Assembly: GCA_025331435.1 (NCBI GenBank)
Contig: JAIWNI010000115.1
Location: 1 to 64,000 of the forward strand
Source of the DNA: Choanephora cucurbitarum
Taxonomy: Eukaryota > Mucoromycota > Mucoromycetes > Mucorales > Choanephoraceae
DNA length: 64,000 bases
Direction of reading: 5' to 3'
Shown here: positions 34,532 to 44,963 of the stretch, in pieces
How positions within the stretch are numbered: position 1 is the stretch's first letter
Layout: every line of letters starts with the position of its first letter
The notes under the pieces: model-generated
Told to the model about the DNA's origin: nothing
What the model saw: only the letters and a program-made list of their open reading frames with translations
Database searches by the model: none
Position numbers and translations under genes: made by a program

Positions 34532-34780
34532 CTACCAGCCTCCAGCTGGGTTGCTGTTAGCGCCTTTGGGTGCTCCCCAACCTGCGTCTTGTGCTTCAGA
34601 GGCATCTCCCCAACCATTGCCTTCCTCATCTTCCTTCAAGCCAAACCGTTCAAAGGCTTCTTTCATTGTCTCACTATCGGATTTAGCCACCTGAACAAAA
34701 GAACACGTTTTGATCTTGTGCCATTCTTCAAAAGTTTGCCATCGATTGTTACCAGGATGGTCTGGAGGAGAAGAACTCAT
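34532..34780 (-). CDS. Small GW/WG-rich acidic protein, unknown
   Basis: 82 residues in one exon. The N-terminal half is charged and probably helical (RWQTFEEWHKI, SETMKEAFERFGL); the C-terminal half carries repeated tryptophan-glycine units in acidic context: EGNGWGDAS, DAGWGAPKG and a terminal AGGW. GW/WG repeats are Argonaute-hook elements in other proteins, and Mucorales have active RNA interference, but three units in 35 residues is weak evidence. The start lies 55 bp after the CTC1-like stop on the same strand. No family is recognised. Confidence 0.6.
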   Translation of the reverse strand: MSSSPPDHPGNNRWQTFEEWHKIKTCSFVQVAKSDSETMKEAFERFGLKEDEEGNGWGDASEAQDAGWGAPKGANSNPAGGW

Positions 34781-34835
34781 ATTAGAATAAAAAAAAAAGG
34801 GAATATAAAGAGAAAAAAGTCACACAAACAATGCT

Positions 34836-37800
34836 TTAATTAAGGCTAATTTGACTTAATAAATCATAAGCAACAAGGCGCAGATCAGCAGGTTCAAGAT
34901 CAAGTATCTTGAAACGTAATTTGGGCCGTTCCACAGTCCGAAGAAGGTTCCCGTTATCAGATAGGGTGACTCGGCGAAGTTGATATCGAGTCAAGAGATC
35001 ACTTTCATCCTCTATTCGTGGGGGAGGTTGTATCACACCATACATCCAGAACTGACCTGCCTTTTTAGCATTCTGAACAAGATCTTCAATCGTATAACCA
35101 TACATAGCCTCTCTTTGTCTTTGATTAAAAGGCATGAAATCTAACTGTTCTCCTTCATCGTCTACTGTCGTGATTCGATCTTCATTGCCACCACCATGGA
35201 AGGAAACCATACCATAGTCAAGAATCACCTGTTTCAACGCATCTCTCTGTTTAGCGGTCAATTGAAGTAGTTCAAACACAAGACGTTCACCATCTAAGGA
35301 GGCATTGGCAGCAGCTGTACCATCACTGATATGAACAAATGCATTGGCTATAAATACACGATGAGCATTTTCGCACATACGATAACAATCATGATGGCGT
35401 ACAATAGAGCCACAATCACTGCATTCCCATTTCAAGACAAGGTTGATGACTGAATTAACTTGGCATAGCAACTTGACTACGCCCTTCTTCTTCTCCTCTT
35501 CTTTTTCTTCAAGGTATTCATCTTCTTCAACATCGTCTTGTTCTTTGGACAAGAAAGAGGTTAATAAATGAGTTTCCATTGAGCGAGACGATGTTAATAA
35601 GAGAGTATCACGATCAGGATGTAGCTTGACAACTTGAATTGTAGTAGACTCATTGGCTATACAAAAAAACTGACTTCCAGAAGACGTTTTTTTTGCCTTT
35701 CGATTCAGATTATAGAAGATGACAGTGGCACCTGCAATAAGGCCCAGTGGATAGTGCAATTTATGGATGTTGAGATAGACATCCACAAAATCAAGACTGT
35801 TGGATTGACGTAACTGAATCAGTAGTTTACGTTGTGGTTTGCCTGTGCCTATACCAAGATCTTGATAGAGTTGAAGTGCATGATCACTCCATGGACTGGA
35901 GGCATCAAATCCATCCAAAAATCGTTTCAGCACAATCACACCCTCTAGATGTACGGGTTGTTCATAGAGATTGTTCAGTAATATTGTCTTGCTTGGCATA
36001 GGGTCTGTCTCCGCCGTGCCTATCAGATGACTTACTTGATAGACCTTTGTAGGCGCTAGTGGCTTTGGAGTAGTTGAAGTCGATTTCAATGGGACAACAC
36101 GTTTGCACCAAGGAAAAGATATAGTAGGATAAAGTCGATGCTGTTGACTATCTAACAGAATGGTAGGTCGTCGTTTGTGAGCCGCATGAGGGAAATCGTT
36201 TTGAAGTGAACTATTGATGATCCATTGTGAATCCGTTGTCAGGGCGAAATAGAACTGGAGACTCTGTGTCTTGGAGCTGAGGATCAAAGTGCATTGCTTT
36301 GTCTCCGCCTCGGTAGGAGATGAATCTTTGAGGATTGGAGCATATTGTGCTAATAGACGGCTTTCAAAATAAAGGCGGCCCTGGGCATCGAAGCAGGCTT
36401 GAACAGGAAAAACTTGTTGGACATGAAGTCGAGTCAGATGCATATCTTCAGAGCATACCATTGAGCCAAACAGATTAGGTTCAGCTATATCAAAAGCCAA
36501 TGGTGTTTCTGGACTCAATAGGATCAAATCGCCCTCCTCAGGACATACCAAATATTCATGCCATAGCTCTTGTCGGCTTCCTCTGGTACCGTCTTCAAGG
36601 ACTTTGAGATAAGACAGATCTTCCCGAATCCATTGAGCTCGTCGTATCAGATACAAGCCATTTGATATCTTTTGCTGTGGTTTTGTGGAAGGTGGTAACA
36701 ACAGAATACGAGGCATTGTGTTGTCGTTCAACAGCACGTAAAGACGTCCGTCTGGCGATATACTCAATTGAGCCAATACAGATAGACCTTTGGGTATAAA
36801 GGTCATTGTCTCTGTGTAAACATGATCAATTTCAAATCGATCGCTTGCACCCGATAAGGGTACAGTATGAGGTGTGGGTCTATTCTGATGATGTTGATGA
36901 TAGGCCATCAAACGACTTAAAGAAGCATAGGTTTCTATCGTAACGACCTCTAATTGCTTCATTTTGAAAAAAGGAGAGAGTCCCGTACTTGTGCATTTTC
37001 GATGATGATGACATAAGAACTGAGTCTTCCAATCCTTCGTAATGGTGGACGTAGATGCGGCTTTCTGTTGAACAAGGCGATCATAAGCTTCTTTTAGATG
37101 ATGAGCAGGTTGATCTGAAAAAAAGTGAATTAGTGTGGCATAGATCTCGAGCCGACATAGCAGTTGGCGGAAGCTCGCTTGTCCGGATAAACAATCAAGG
37201 TAAACATGACATTTCAACGGATCTGACAATACAGAAGTTGTTAGTGAAACCAAGTCGCAGTGTGAAGGAAAGGAGAGAATTTCAAGGTCGGTCTGAGCAC
37301 AGCCGACTAGACAGAGATAATGATTGAGCGTATCATGAGACAAAGGTGCCTGGAGTAAATGAGTCAACAAACAACTCTGAAAGCTTTCTTCGTCTTCTTC
37401 TTTTTGTTGAATAGAGACCATGTGGACATGATAGAGCCGAATGCGAGTCTGAACACGTAAAGGTCGCGCAGGAGAATACTTAGGGGAATGATACAAACAC
37501 AATAATATCCGATGATCCACTTCATATAAGCCAAACATAGTATCTAGTACACGTGTAATTGTGCCTGACAATGACATGTTTTTCTTTAAGCTGGGTATAG
37601 AGGGACCGTGGGGTATGATGAGTTGGTCTAATTGGTGTTGATGGATGATCTGACAAGCTGATTTTCCTGGCCTAAACAGGAAAGCATCATGTTCTGGCGA
37701 ATAAGACAAATGCTGAAATGCACAGAGAAAATTGATATGAAACATGAGATAATAAGGAATACAATCATCGCCTTCAAATATCAGGCAGACCTTGTGCGTA

Positions 37801-38300
37801 TCCTCTCTGTTTGTCAATTGAATCATAAACATAGCTGGCTGATCAGGCTGGAGAGCGTGTAGTGCACTGATGGACTGTACTTTGCCGACAAGATGAACAG
37901 CTTCTTTAAGATCATCCTGTGGCTCAACAAACACAGCAGTTCGACTCGCTATCTCGAGTAAAACATTGTCTATTGTCAGACATTCTTCTAAGGCAGACTG
38001 TGTTTGATGGTTTATAAAATAAGTGTTTGTTGTAGAAAACTCGATCCAAGTTAGTTCTTCATGATGCAAAAAGTGCCATTGTTTAATGAGAATAGTGGCC
38101 TGATGAAGTCGAGGATGAAAGTAGTTGATCTGACATGGAAAGCAAGTGTCTGTTGTCACGTCCTTCAAAAGGATCGTACCTCTCGGATGCTCTGCATCGG
38201 TCATGACTATATATAATACGCCTAAGAGATTTGACTCTGTCCATTCGTGATTTGTGCTTTCATGCCATTCTAACAGATCATTCACTGTGATCAGTGACAT
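34836..38300 (-). CDS. CTC1-like subunit of the telomere CST complex (OB-fold protein)
   Basis: A 1154-residue protein in a single uninterrupted exon, unusual beside its intron-rich neighbours. The N-terminus reads like an OB-fold series (LLGVLYIVMTDAEHPRG, ILLKDVTTDTCFPC). Near the C-terminus a zinc-ribbon-like cluster WECSDCGSIVRHHDCYRMC is followed by HRVFIANAFVHISDGTAAA and LLQLTAKQRDALKQ, which is the pattern of the CTC1 C-terminal OB domain. Length is close to human CTC1 (about 1217). CST binds single-stranded telomeric DNA and aids fill-in by DNA polymerase alpha. Similarity is judged by motif order only; another large OB-fold single-strand binding protein is the alternative. Its start is only 32 bp after the SPF45 stop. 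Confidence 0.65.
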   Translation of the reverse strand: MSLITVNDLLEWHESTNHEWTESNLLGVLYIVMTDAEHPRGTILLKDVTTDTCFPCQINYFHPRLHQATILIKQWHFLHHEELTWIEFSTTNTYFINHQTQSALEECLTIDNVLLEIASRTAVFVEPQDDLKEAVHLVGKVQSISALHALQPDQPAMFMIQLTNREDTHKVCLIFEGDDCIPYYLMFHINFLCAFQHLSYSPEHDAFLFRPGKSACQIIHQHQLDQLIIPHGPSIPSLKKNMSLSGTITRVLDTMFGLYEVDHRILLCLYHSPKYSPARPLRVQTRIRLYHVHMVSIQQKEEDEESFQSCLLTHLLQAPLSHDTLNHYLCLVGCAQTDLEILSFPSHCDLVSLTTSVLSDPLKCHVYLDCLSGQASFRQLLCRLEIYATLIHFFSDQPAHHLKEAYDRLVQQKAASTSTITKDWKTQFLCHHHRKCTSTGLSPFFKMKQLEVVTIETYASLSRLMAYHQHHQNRPTPHTVPLSGASDRFEIDHVYTETMTFIPKGLSVLAQLSISPDGRLYVLLNDNTMPRILLLPPSTKPQQKISNGLYLIRRAQWIREDLSYLKVLEDGTRGSRQELWHEYLVCPEEGDLILLSPETPLAFDIAEPNLFGSMVCSEDMHLTRLHVQQVFPVQACFDAQGRLYFESRLLAQYAPILKDSSPTEAETKQCTLILSSKTQSLQFYFALTTDSQWIINSSLQNDFPHAAHKRRPTILLDSQQHRLYPTISFPWCKRVVPLKSTSTTPKPLAPTKVYQVSHLIGTAETDPMPSKTILLNNLYEQPVHLEGVIVLKRFLDGFDASSPWSDHALQLYQDLGIGTGKPQRKLLIQLRQSNSLDFVDVYLNIHKLHYPLGLIAGATVIFYNLNRKAKKTSSGSQFFCIANESTTIQVVKLHPDRDTLLLTSSRSMETHLLTSFLSKEQDDVEEDEYLEEKEEEKKKGVVKLLCQVNSVINLVLKWECSDCGSIVRHHDCYRMCENAHRVFIANAFVHISDGTAAANASLDGERLVFELLQLTAKQRDALKQVILDYGMVSFHGGGNEDRITTVDDEGEQLDFMPFNQRQREAMYGYTIEDLVQNAKKAGQFWMYGVIQPPPRIEDESDLLTRYQLRRVTLSDNGNLLRTVERPKLRFKILDLEPADLRLVAYDLLSQISLN

Positions 38301-38332
38301 TTAGACAAGTATATAGAAAGAAATTAAAAAAA

Positions 38333-39982
38333 TTATTTATTGAATTCTTCCCGTGTAGGACCCAAATCTAACTTTTCAAATCGAATGGTGTCAAAAAAGG
38401 TAGCAGAGACAACTCTTCCGCCAAAGAAGCGACCATTGAGATCATTTACTGCTTGTTTAGCAGATTCAATACCTGCAAATTTAACAAAAATGCGTACAGC
38501 ACGATCATCTGGAATCTGTCCTTTTGGCACCTGTACAAAACAAATGTCAATCATTAGTTGCTTTTTTGGATTCTTTATTGGTTACCTCGAAAATAAGGCA
38601 CCGCTCTACTTTGCCGTATTTGGAGCATTCTTCAGCAGTCTCTTGTTGCAACAAATCATCTACTTCACCAGGTCCAACCATGTTGGTAAGTAAAACAACA
38701 TGTGTAGGTGTTTCTAATAAAGGTGGATCTTGTTTGCCTATCTCAATGCATCAATAACACACAATTCTCTCTCACTCTGTGTGTGTATAATCCTAAACCT
38801 TGTTCAGCTGTCAATTTATCTGCTACTTGACGCGCAATATCTTGAGCTGATTTGAGTGAATCTGTCTGTTGTTGGCTTAACATGGCTCTGCGCATATAAG
38901 CATCATCTGCTGTTTCATTCACATTGATTCTAATGGATGGAGCTTCATGATGTATATGAACTTTAGGTGGCGAATGATGTATAGCTTGAAGCGATAGAGT
39001 ACGTCAATACAGTTTATCTTTTTTGTATGCCTTCTTTGCTTACGTTCTGGACTACGGGATCGTGAACGCGATCGACTATAAGAGCGTGATCGTGACCGGG
39101 ATCTTGAGGGAGATGGTGAATAAGAGCGTGATCGTGATCGAGACCAAGAACGACTCTGTCTTTGATTGTGCTGCTCTTGTTGCTTTCTTTCCCATTCCCG
39201 CTTTCGTTTTTGTTGCTCACGTAACTCTTTGCGTTCCTCCTTATATTGTTCATAGTCATTGGGTTTATGTGGGTCATAGTCTTCCATCATATCAAAGACA
39301 ATAGGTTGTGCTTGTTGTTCTGCTGCATCAGCTGCTTTCCCTCTTTTCTTTTTCTTTTTGTTGTACTGTGCTGTATTACGGAATCCGTTGACATCGTCTG
39401 CAGATGTAAAGAGAGGAATAGATCCTAGATCAACCTGAATGCTGTTTGTCTTTTGTGAATTTTCTATCTCCACGGGTGTCTTTTCTATCTCTCTTTCTTC
39501 TTTTGTAATCGTCTTAGTAGAAACAATTGTAGCGCCTGTCGGAATAAAAGGCTTGTTCAATTTAGGTTTTGCTTGAATAGTGGGCCGACGCAGAACAGGC
39601 CTAAACTTATTGATGGCAGACCAACCTTTTTTTTTTCATGAGAATACTGTCAACACTTTTTCTTGTTTGTTTTACCTGCAGTCATCGTTGCTGTTGCTGT
39701 TGTTGTTGCTGTTGTTGTTGTTGCTGTTGTTGTTGCTGTTGTTGTTGTCGTTGCATCTTGATTGGACTGAGTAGGAGGTACAGCAACTGGAGAACCTGAA
39801 TTAAAAGCTTTTTCTTCTGTTATCGTAGCTTCATTCTTTTGGTAATGAGTAGATCCTGTCTCAGGAGCAGGCAAAGACGAATAAAGGCCGCTCGGCTTAG
39901 AAGCAGGCTGATTAGCCTTGTTATTTTCAGAATCCTTTGCTGTTTTAGAAGGAGGTAATGCTCCGTACAGAGAAAACGACAT
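38333..39982 (-). CDS. Splicing factor SPF45/RBM17-like
   Basis: Alternative-splicing factor with a C-terminal UHM (RRM-like) domain that binds ULM peptides of SF1, U2AF65 and SF3B1. Exons 39982-39676, 39625-39044, 38984-38799, 38737-38586 and 38530-38333 give 474 residues. MSFSLYGALPPSK and WSAINKFRPVLRRPT match the family N-terminus. An RS-rich stretch (RSRSRSYSPSPSRSRSRSRS type) lies at about 250-290. The UHM reads THVVLLTNMVGPGEVDD, SKYGKVERCLIFE, AVRIFVKFAGIESA and LNGRFFGGRVV with the diagnostic R-x-F. The G-patch normally just before the UHM is not visible: TAEQG runs straight into KQDPPLLETP. A Thr/Ala run near residue 90 comes from a trinucleotide repeat. Confidence 0.9.
39687..39752. 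repeat. (GTT/GCT)n trinucleotide repeat inside SPF45 exon 1
   Basis: About 22 triplets of GTTGTTGCT type. On the minus strand it encodes a Thr/Ala homopolymer-like tract near residue 90 of the SPF45-like protein. Length is likely variable between strains. Confidence 0.9.
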
Positions 39983-40338
39983 AGTTTGAGAAACAGAGAA
40001 AAAGGTGAAGAAACACGAATAAGAAGAAAATAAATCAAAATGTTGCCTTTGATTGGTCAAATAGTGTATCATACACTTTTTTTTTGTTTACAAGTAACAA
40101 TGTATAATATCTTGCGCAAAGAAGAGGATGAGTGCTACTTACCAAAAAGAAAAAAAAGACAAACATAACATCACCCATATGATTCTCTTGTCAATTGAAG
40201 CTTACGAAATCATGCTCAAAAGATAGCAGAACAGGTACAGAAAGAGAAGCAGTTGTCTTTGATTGGCTTATTTGTGATACCCTTCCCCAACAAATTTCAT
40301 ACTCCAAAAAACTTTCTCTTTTTTTTCTCGTAAACACC
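39983..40338. promoter_or_regulatory. Divergent promoter, SPF45 / TSC13
   Basis: A 356-bp gap between divergent start codons that must contain both promoters. No specific site is assigned. Confidence 0.5.
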
Positions 40339-41365
40339 ATGAAGGTCACCATTGCTGCACGCAACTCAAAGTCGAGCAAATTTCCAGTCACTTTGGAGCT
40401 TTCTGGTACTCCCGAGTCATTAAAGACAAGCGACCTGAATAAAGCCTTGCATCAAAAGTTTCCTACTTATTATCCCGATCGTCAACGCTTGACAACCGAA
40501 GACAAAAAGGCACTCGATGTCGACAAGACTTTGAAGGAACAAGGCATCACCGAAGAGACCACTGTTTATTTTAAAGACCTTGGTCCTCAAATTGGATGGC
40601 GTACCGTATTTATGATTGAGTATGCTGGTCCTCTTGTGATTCATCCTATCTTCTATTATCTCTCTAAGACTATCTATGGTTCTTCATTCACTCATTCCCG
40701 TATGCAAGAGGTAACTTATTATATGGTCATGGCTCATTTCTTGAAGCGTGAGTTGGAAACTCTCTTCGTTCACCGTTTCTCTCATGGCACTATGCCTTTC
40801 TTTAATGTATTCAAGAACTCTGCTCATTACTGGTTCTTATCTGGCATCAATCTGGCTTTTTGGGTTTATGGTCCTTGGTTTTCTCAAGGTAAAGGTCTTG
40901 CTGTTCGTAGTGATGTATGGATTTATGGATCCGTTGCTATCTGGGTTGTAAGTATAGCTAAAGAGCAAGAGAGAAAATAGGAAGATAGGAATACTTAACT
41001 TTTTATGTAGTGGGCTCAATTGTCTAACCTTATTACACACATCACACTTCGCAATTTGCGCCCTGCTGGTACTCGTGTTCGTGCTATTCCTTATGGTTAT
41101 GGTTTTGATTTAGTTTCTTGTCCCAACTATTTCTTCGAATTCATTGGTTGGACTGCTGTCTGTTTCCTTACAACCAGTTGGAGTGGTAATATTTGAAAGG
41201 GACTCCATCAAAAACTTACTAATCAATCAATCTATAGCTTTCCTTTTCAACATTGTTGCTACTGGACAAATGTATATCTGGGCTGTCAAAAAGCACAAGA
41301 ACTACAAGAAGGAGTTCAAAGAATATCCTCGTAACAGAGCTGCCATGTTTCCTTTCATTGCTTAA
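40339..41365 (+). CDS. TSC13: Very-long-chain enoyl-CoA reductase
   Basis: Last step of the ER fatty-acid elongation cycle, NADPH-dependent reduction of trans-2-enoyl-CoA. Exons 40339-40947, 41011-41185 and 41238-41365 give 303 residues, the usual size. A ubiquitin-like N-terminal domain (about 1-80, KTLKEQGITEETTVYFKDLG) precedes the membrane part: GWRTVFMIEYAGPLVIHP, AHFLKRELETLFVHRFS, and the steroid-reductase-like C-terminus with PYGYGFDLVSCPNYFFE, GQMYIWAVKKHKNYKKE and the ER-type ending RAAMFPFIA. Secure identification. The next gene starts only about 105 bp downstream on the same strand. Confidence 0.96.
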
Positions 41366-41470
41366 ACATTTTTTATTGCATTTCAATGCGTTTTATTTAT
41401 CTCTTTATACTTGGAAAGAATGCAACAATTAAACTTTATGATTCAAGATATTTTGGTTTTTTAAGAAAAA

Positions 41471-44400
41471 ATGTCTTTCATAGATTCTTTGTCTTTCTTT
41501 TTTCTTTATATCATATTGACTATGTTTTCTGTCAGATCCAGAAAAACATCGGATAGACAAGAAAAAGATCCATTTATAATGGAGGACGATGAAAAATATG
41601 GAAAAAAACATCATGCATACAAGGAATTTATATGGGCTGATAAAATGCAGGATCACTTTCGATTATTCATCTTAACTTGTCTCGGGCTTTACCTGCGTGT
41701 GATGAATCTGGAGTATCCTGCTTTTGTTGTTGAGTCAGAATTAGAGACAACACGGCAAGTCAATTGGTACATGGCTAGCAAGTTCTTCATAGGTAAATTC
41801 CCTCCCTTGCTCGGCATGGTTGCCTCTGGCGTAACTCGCATTGTTGGATATTATGGAACTGAGGATCTTATTTACTCTGGACAGTAAGTTTGATTGACTC
41901 AACAGAGCTGCTTTTTTTTGTTAAGCGATGTTGATGTAGACCTTTTACCGAATTCCCCATTGTTACTGTACGTCGATTCTCTGCCTTATTAGGTGCACTC
42001 TTGATTCCTCTATGCTATTTGACTTTAAGAAACATGAATCATTCGAGATCTTCTGCTACTATGGCAGCTGCTTTACTTGTTTTTGGTATGAATGAAGCTT
42101 ATTGCTCTTGCTTATGTTTTCTTATAAAAAGAACCTTGTCTTCTATAGAGAATGGGATTGTAACGCAATCAAGATATGCAACACCAGAAATATATGTGCT
42201 GTTTTTCAGTGCATTGACTACATGTTTGTGGACCTATATGCATACATTTAGTCAAGAAAGGTAAGCAATACAACAAAAAGGCAGTATATAAAATTTATTT
42301 GTTTATCTTGTAGTCAAAATATGTTGCATATGAGTGCATTGCAAACAGCTACAGGTATCTCTATGGGTTGTGCGATTAGGTAAGGAATTTGAAACAGTGG
42401 TTTAAAATAAACAAATCCTTATTTTAAAAAAAAACATATAAAGTTCAAAATGGACAGGTATCTTAGTATTTCCTATGATCTGGTCTTCGATTGTAATTGA
42501 CACCTGGTACAAGATGTGTGATAAGAAGAATCGAATTAAGCCTATCCTTATCCAGATATTTGGTTATCTGTTTACTGTGGGACTTGTGCCTTTAGCTGTT
42601 TATCTTTCAATCTTTTGCCTCCATTTACAATTGATTCCTAACAAAGGCGATCACGATTTGTCACTGAGTACGAAGCTTCGATACTCACTTGAGGGAAATA
42701 ACTACGATACAAGTCAGCCAGGTAGAATCATCATCCTATTTTAACATTCTCTTTTATTTATCTGCCTTTTTGACTGCTCCTAGACATTGCTTATGGCTCC
42801 CAAATTGTTATTAAACACGAAGCAACTGCAGGTGGCTACCTTCATTCTCATAAAAAACGGTTTTCTGGTGGTAGTACTCGTAAAGTATTTTACGCGCTTT
42901 AGAAAGATAGATGATTTTTTTGCTTATTCTCTCTTTTATAGAACAAGAAGTGACTCTCTATCCTCATATTGACCTCAATAACATCTGGACTGTTCATAAG
43001 GCAGGAGAACTTTGGAATACTTCGCAACCACTTGAGAAAGTTCACAATAGAGATATGATTCGACTTGAACATTTCAGCTCTTCTCGCAAACTTCATTCGC
43101 ATGATGTTCGCCCACAAATTTCAAATAGAAAGGAACATAGCGAGGTTACGTAAGTTCGATCTTTTAAGGAGTTCTGTTCAAAGACAGGTACTTACGATAA
43201 ATGACTCTAGTGCTTATGGGGATAAATTTATAGCTGATCATAATGATTTTTGGGTATTGCACATCATTGATGAACAAGGTTATCCCTCTCTGAATACAAG
43301 TATTCTATGGAAACCCCTCGAACAACGCTTCCGCCTACAACACATTCGTGGTTGTTCTTTAATTAGCCACAATGTTTACTATGCTCCTCCTGAAGGTGAA
43401 AATCATCAAGAAGTAACTTGTATGGCAAGTGCCCATCCCATAATTTCAAATTGGATTGTTGAATCTGCTTTTCATGATAAATGTAAGTCAAATAAGCATG
43501 AATCGAGAAACTTAGAACTAAACATTTAAGGATCTCGCATAGTACAAGACACAACATTGACCACATACGATAACCCTACCTTGCTTCAAAAGATACAGGA
43601 GATCCATGTCTTGATGTATGATTATACAAACATGATTTACGATAGACTTAAAGCGGGAGGTAAAAGCGATACTTCCACTCGTTCAGATGATAGCAACAAT
43701 CAAACACCTTCCGCTTGGTTATTGAAGCGAACTGCTATGCCCCTTTGGAATCTGATGGTGGGCAATGCTACTTATATGACCCTCAACCCTGTCGTTCAGC
43801 GTGCTTCAGTAACAATGATAGCTGTCTACTTTGGCTATTTTGCACTTTACAGTTTCCTAGCCAAACGACAGATGAAATTGCCTTCATGTTTAACTTGGCT
43901 TAACGCTACAGGTAATATACATATGCGTGTGTGAAGGCTCGGCGGATAATTGCGATAAAACAACATGTTTCTAAAAATATGTATGCATTTATATATACAA
44001 TTTAGGTATGGATGCTATTTTGCATGATCATTACACGAAATCCTTCTACTTTTTCCTATGTGCTTTCATCACTCAAGCTGTCTGTCTTCGGTTCCTTCCA
44101 CACCACATACTGTCTATGCCTGATATTTTGAGTGCGGTTTACTATGGTATTGGCCTGACAGGTGTTATGCTTGAAGCATGTACAAATCGCTGGCCTTCAT
44201 TTTGGCGCCGTCTTTGTCTATATGGCCTATTACTTACCTCTATCATTCGGTTTACTCAGCTTTCCCATTTAAGCTATGGTGGACACAAATGGACTCGCTC
44301 TGAATGTGAAAAGTCTCAACTGGATATAGATTGTTACAAATTCCCTCCTGACGAATTAGAACGTCAAGAACTGATAAAAAATAATGGAAACTCAAGCTCA

Positions 44401-44745
44401 TTCATCTTTCAGTTGGACCTACCCCTTCGCTCAGAGTCCTACAAATATGATATGGGAGAAGAAGCAGAGGCAGATAAAAATGTAGCTATTCTGAAGCAGG
44501 CAGTATATCTGAAGGAGGCACAAAAGGCAGCTGGCATATATCGCTACCATCGCGTTCTACCTACACCAGGTATTTCTGCTGAAGAAGCAGCTACATGGGC
44601 AGAAGAAGTGACGGAAGGTGGGTTTAGAAGAGAAGAAGAGGCACGTCGTCAACAGGCAGAAGAGCTTCAAAAGAAGCAAGAAGAAGAACAAGCAGCAAAT
44701 TCAAATCAACCAGTAATTGAAGAAGCCATTGAAGAGCGAGCTTAA
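41471..44745 (+). CDS. Divergent protein O-mannosyltransferase (PMT) family member
   Basis: An ER multi-span protein of about 899 residues from exons 41471-41883, 41940-42085, 42149-42260, 42314-42379, 42444-42721, 42784-42879, 42942-43149, 43211-43482, 43543-43911 and 44006-44745. PMT landmarks: TVRRFSALLGALLIPLCYL, NGIVTQSRY, a MIR region (YGSQIVIKHEATAGGYLHS, QQEVTLYPHID, NNIWTVHK, DFWVLHI) and C-terminal membrane spans. The catalytic loop usually reading VVFDEVHFG reads VVESELETT, the usual HPP reads FPP, and the ILLD motif after VTQSR reads ATPE. It may be a pseudoenzyme or a partner subunit. A Glu/Gln-rich cytosolic tail of about 60 residues follows the last span. The start could instead be the Met at 41522. 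Confidence 0.85.
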
Positions 44746-44963
44746 TTTTTTTTCTGACATACACCTATATCATTGCATTCGTTTCCCTCTTTTTTCTTTG
44801 TTGGCATATTTACTTTTTGTCATTTTATTTATCGGATCCACTTGCAGACGCCTACAAACCGTGTTCAAACGCCGATAAGCTTAATAAATTGAATCATTTA
44901 AATAAAGAAAAAAAATTGTACCTTCTTTTTTCCCCTTTTTTAACTGAACGTGTCATCCAAATA

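Noticed and set aside
39580..39774. Open frame with a long poly-Leu run
   Set aside because: Antisense reading of the trinucleotide repeat in SPF45 exon 1.
42784..42884. PMT-like exon ending at CGTAAA|GTATTT
   Set aside because: That donor puts the next exon out of frame. The donor C|GTAAAG gives the conserved QQEVTLYPH, so the exon ends at 42879.
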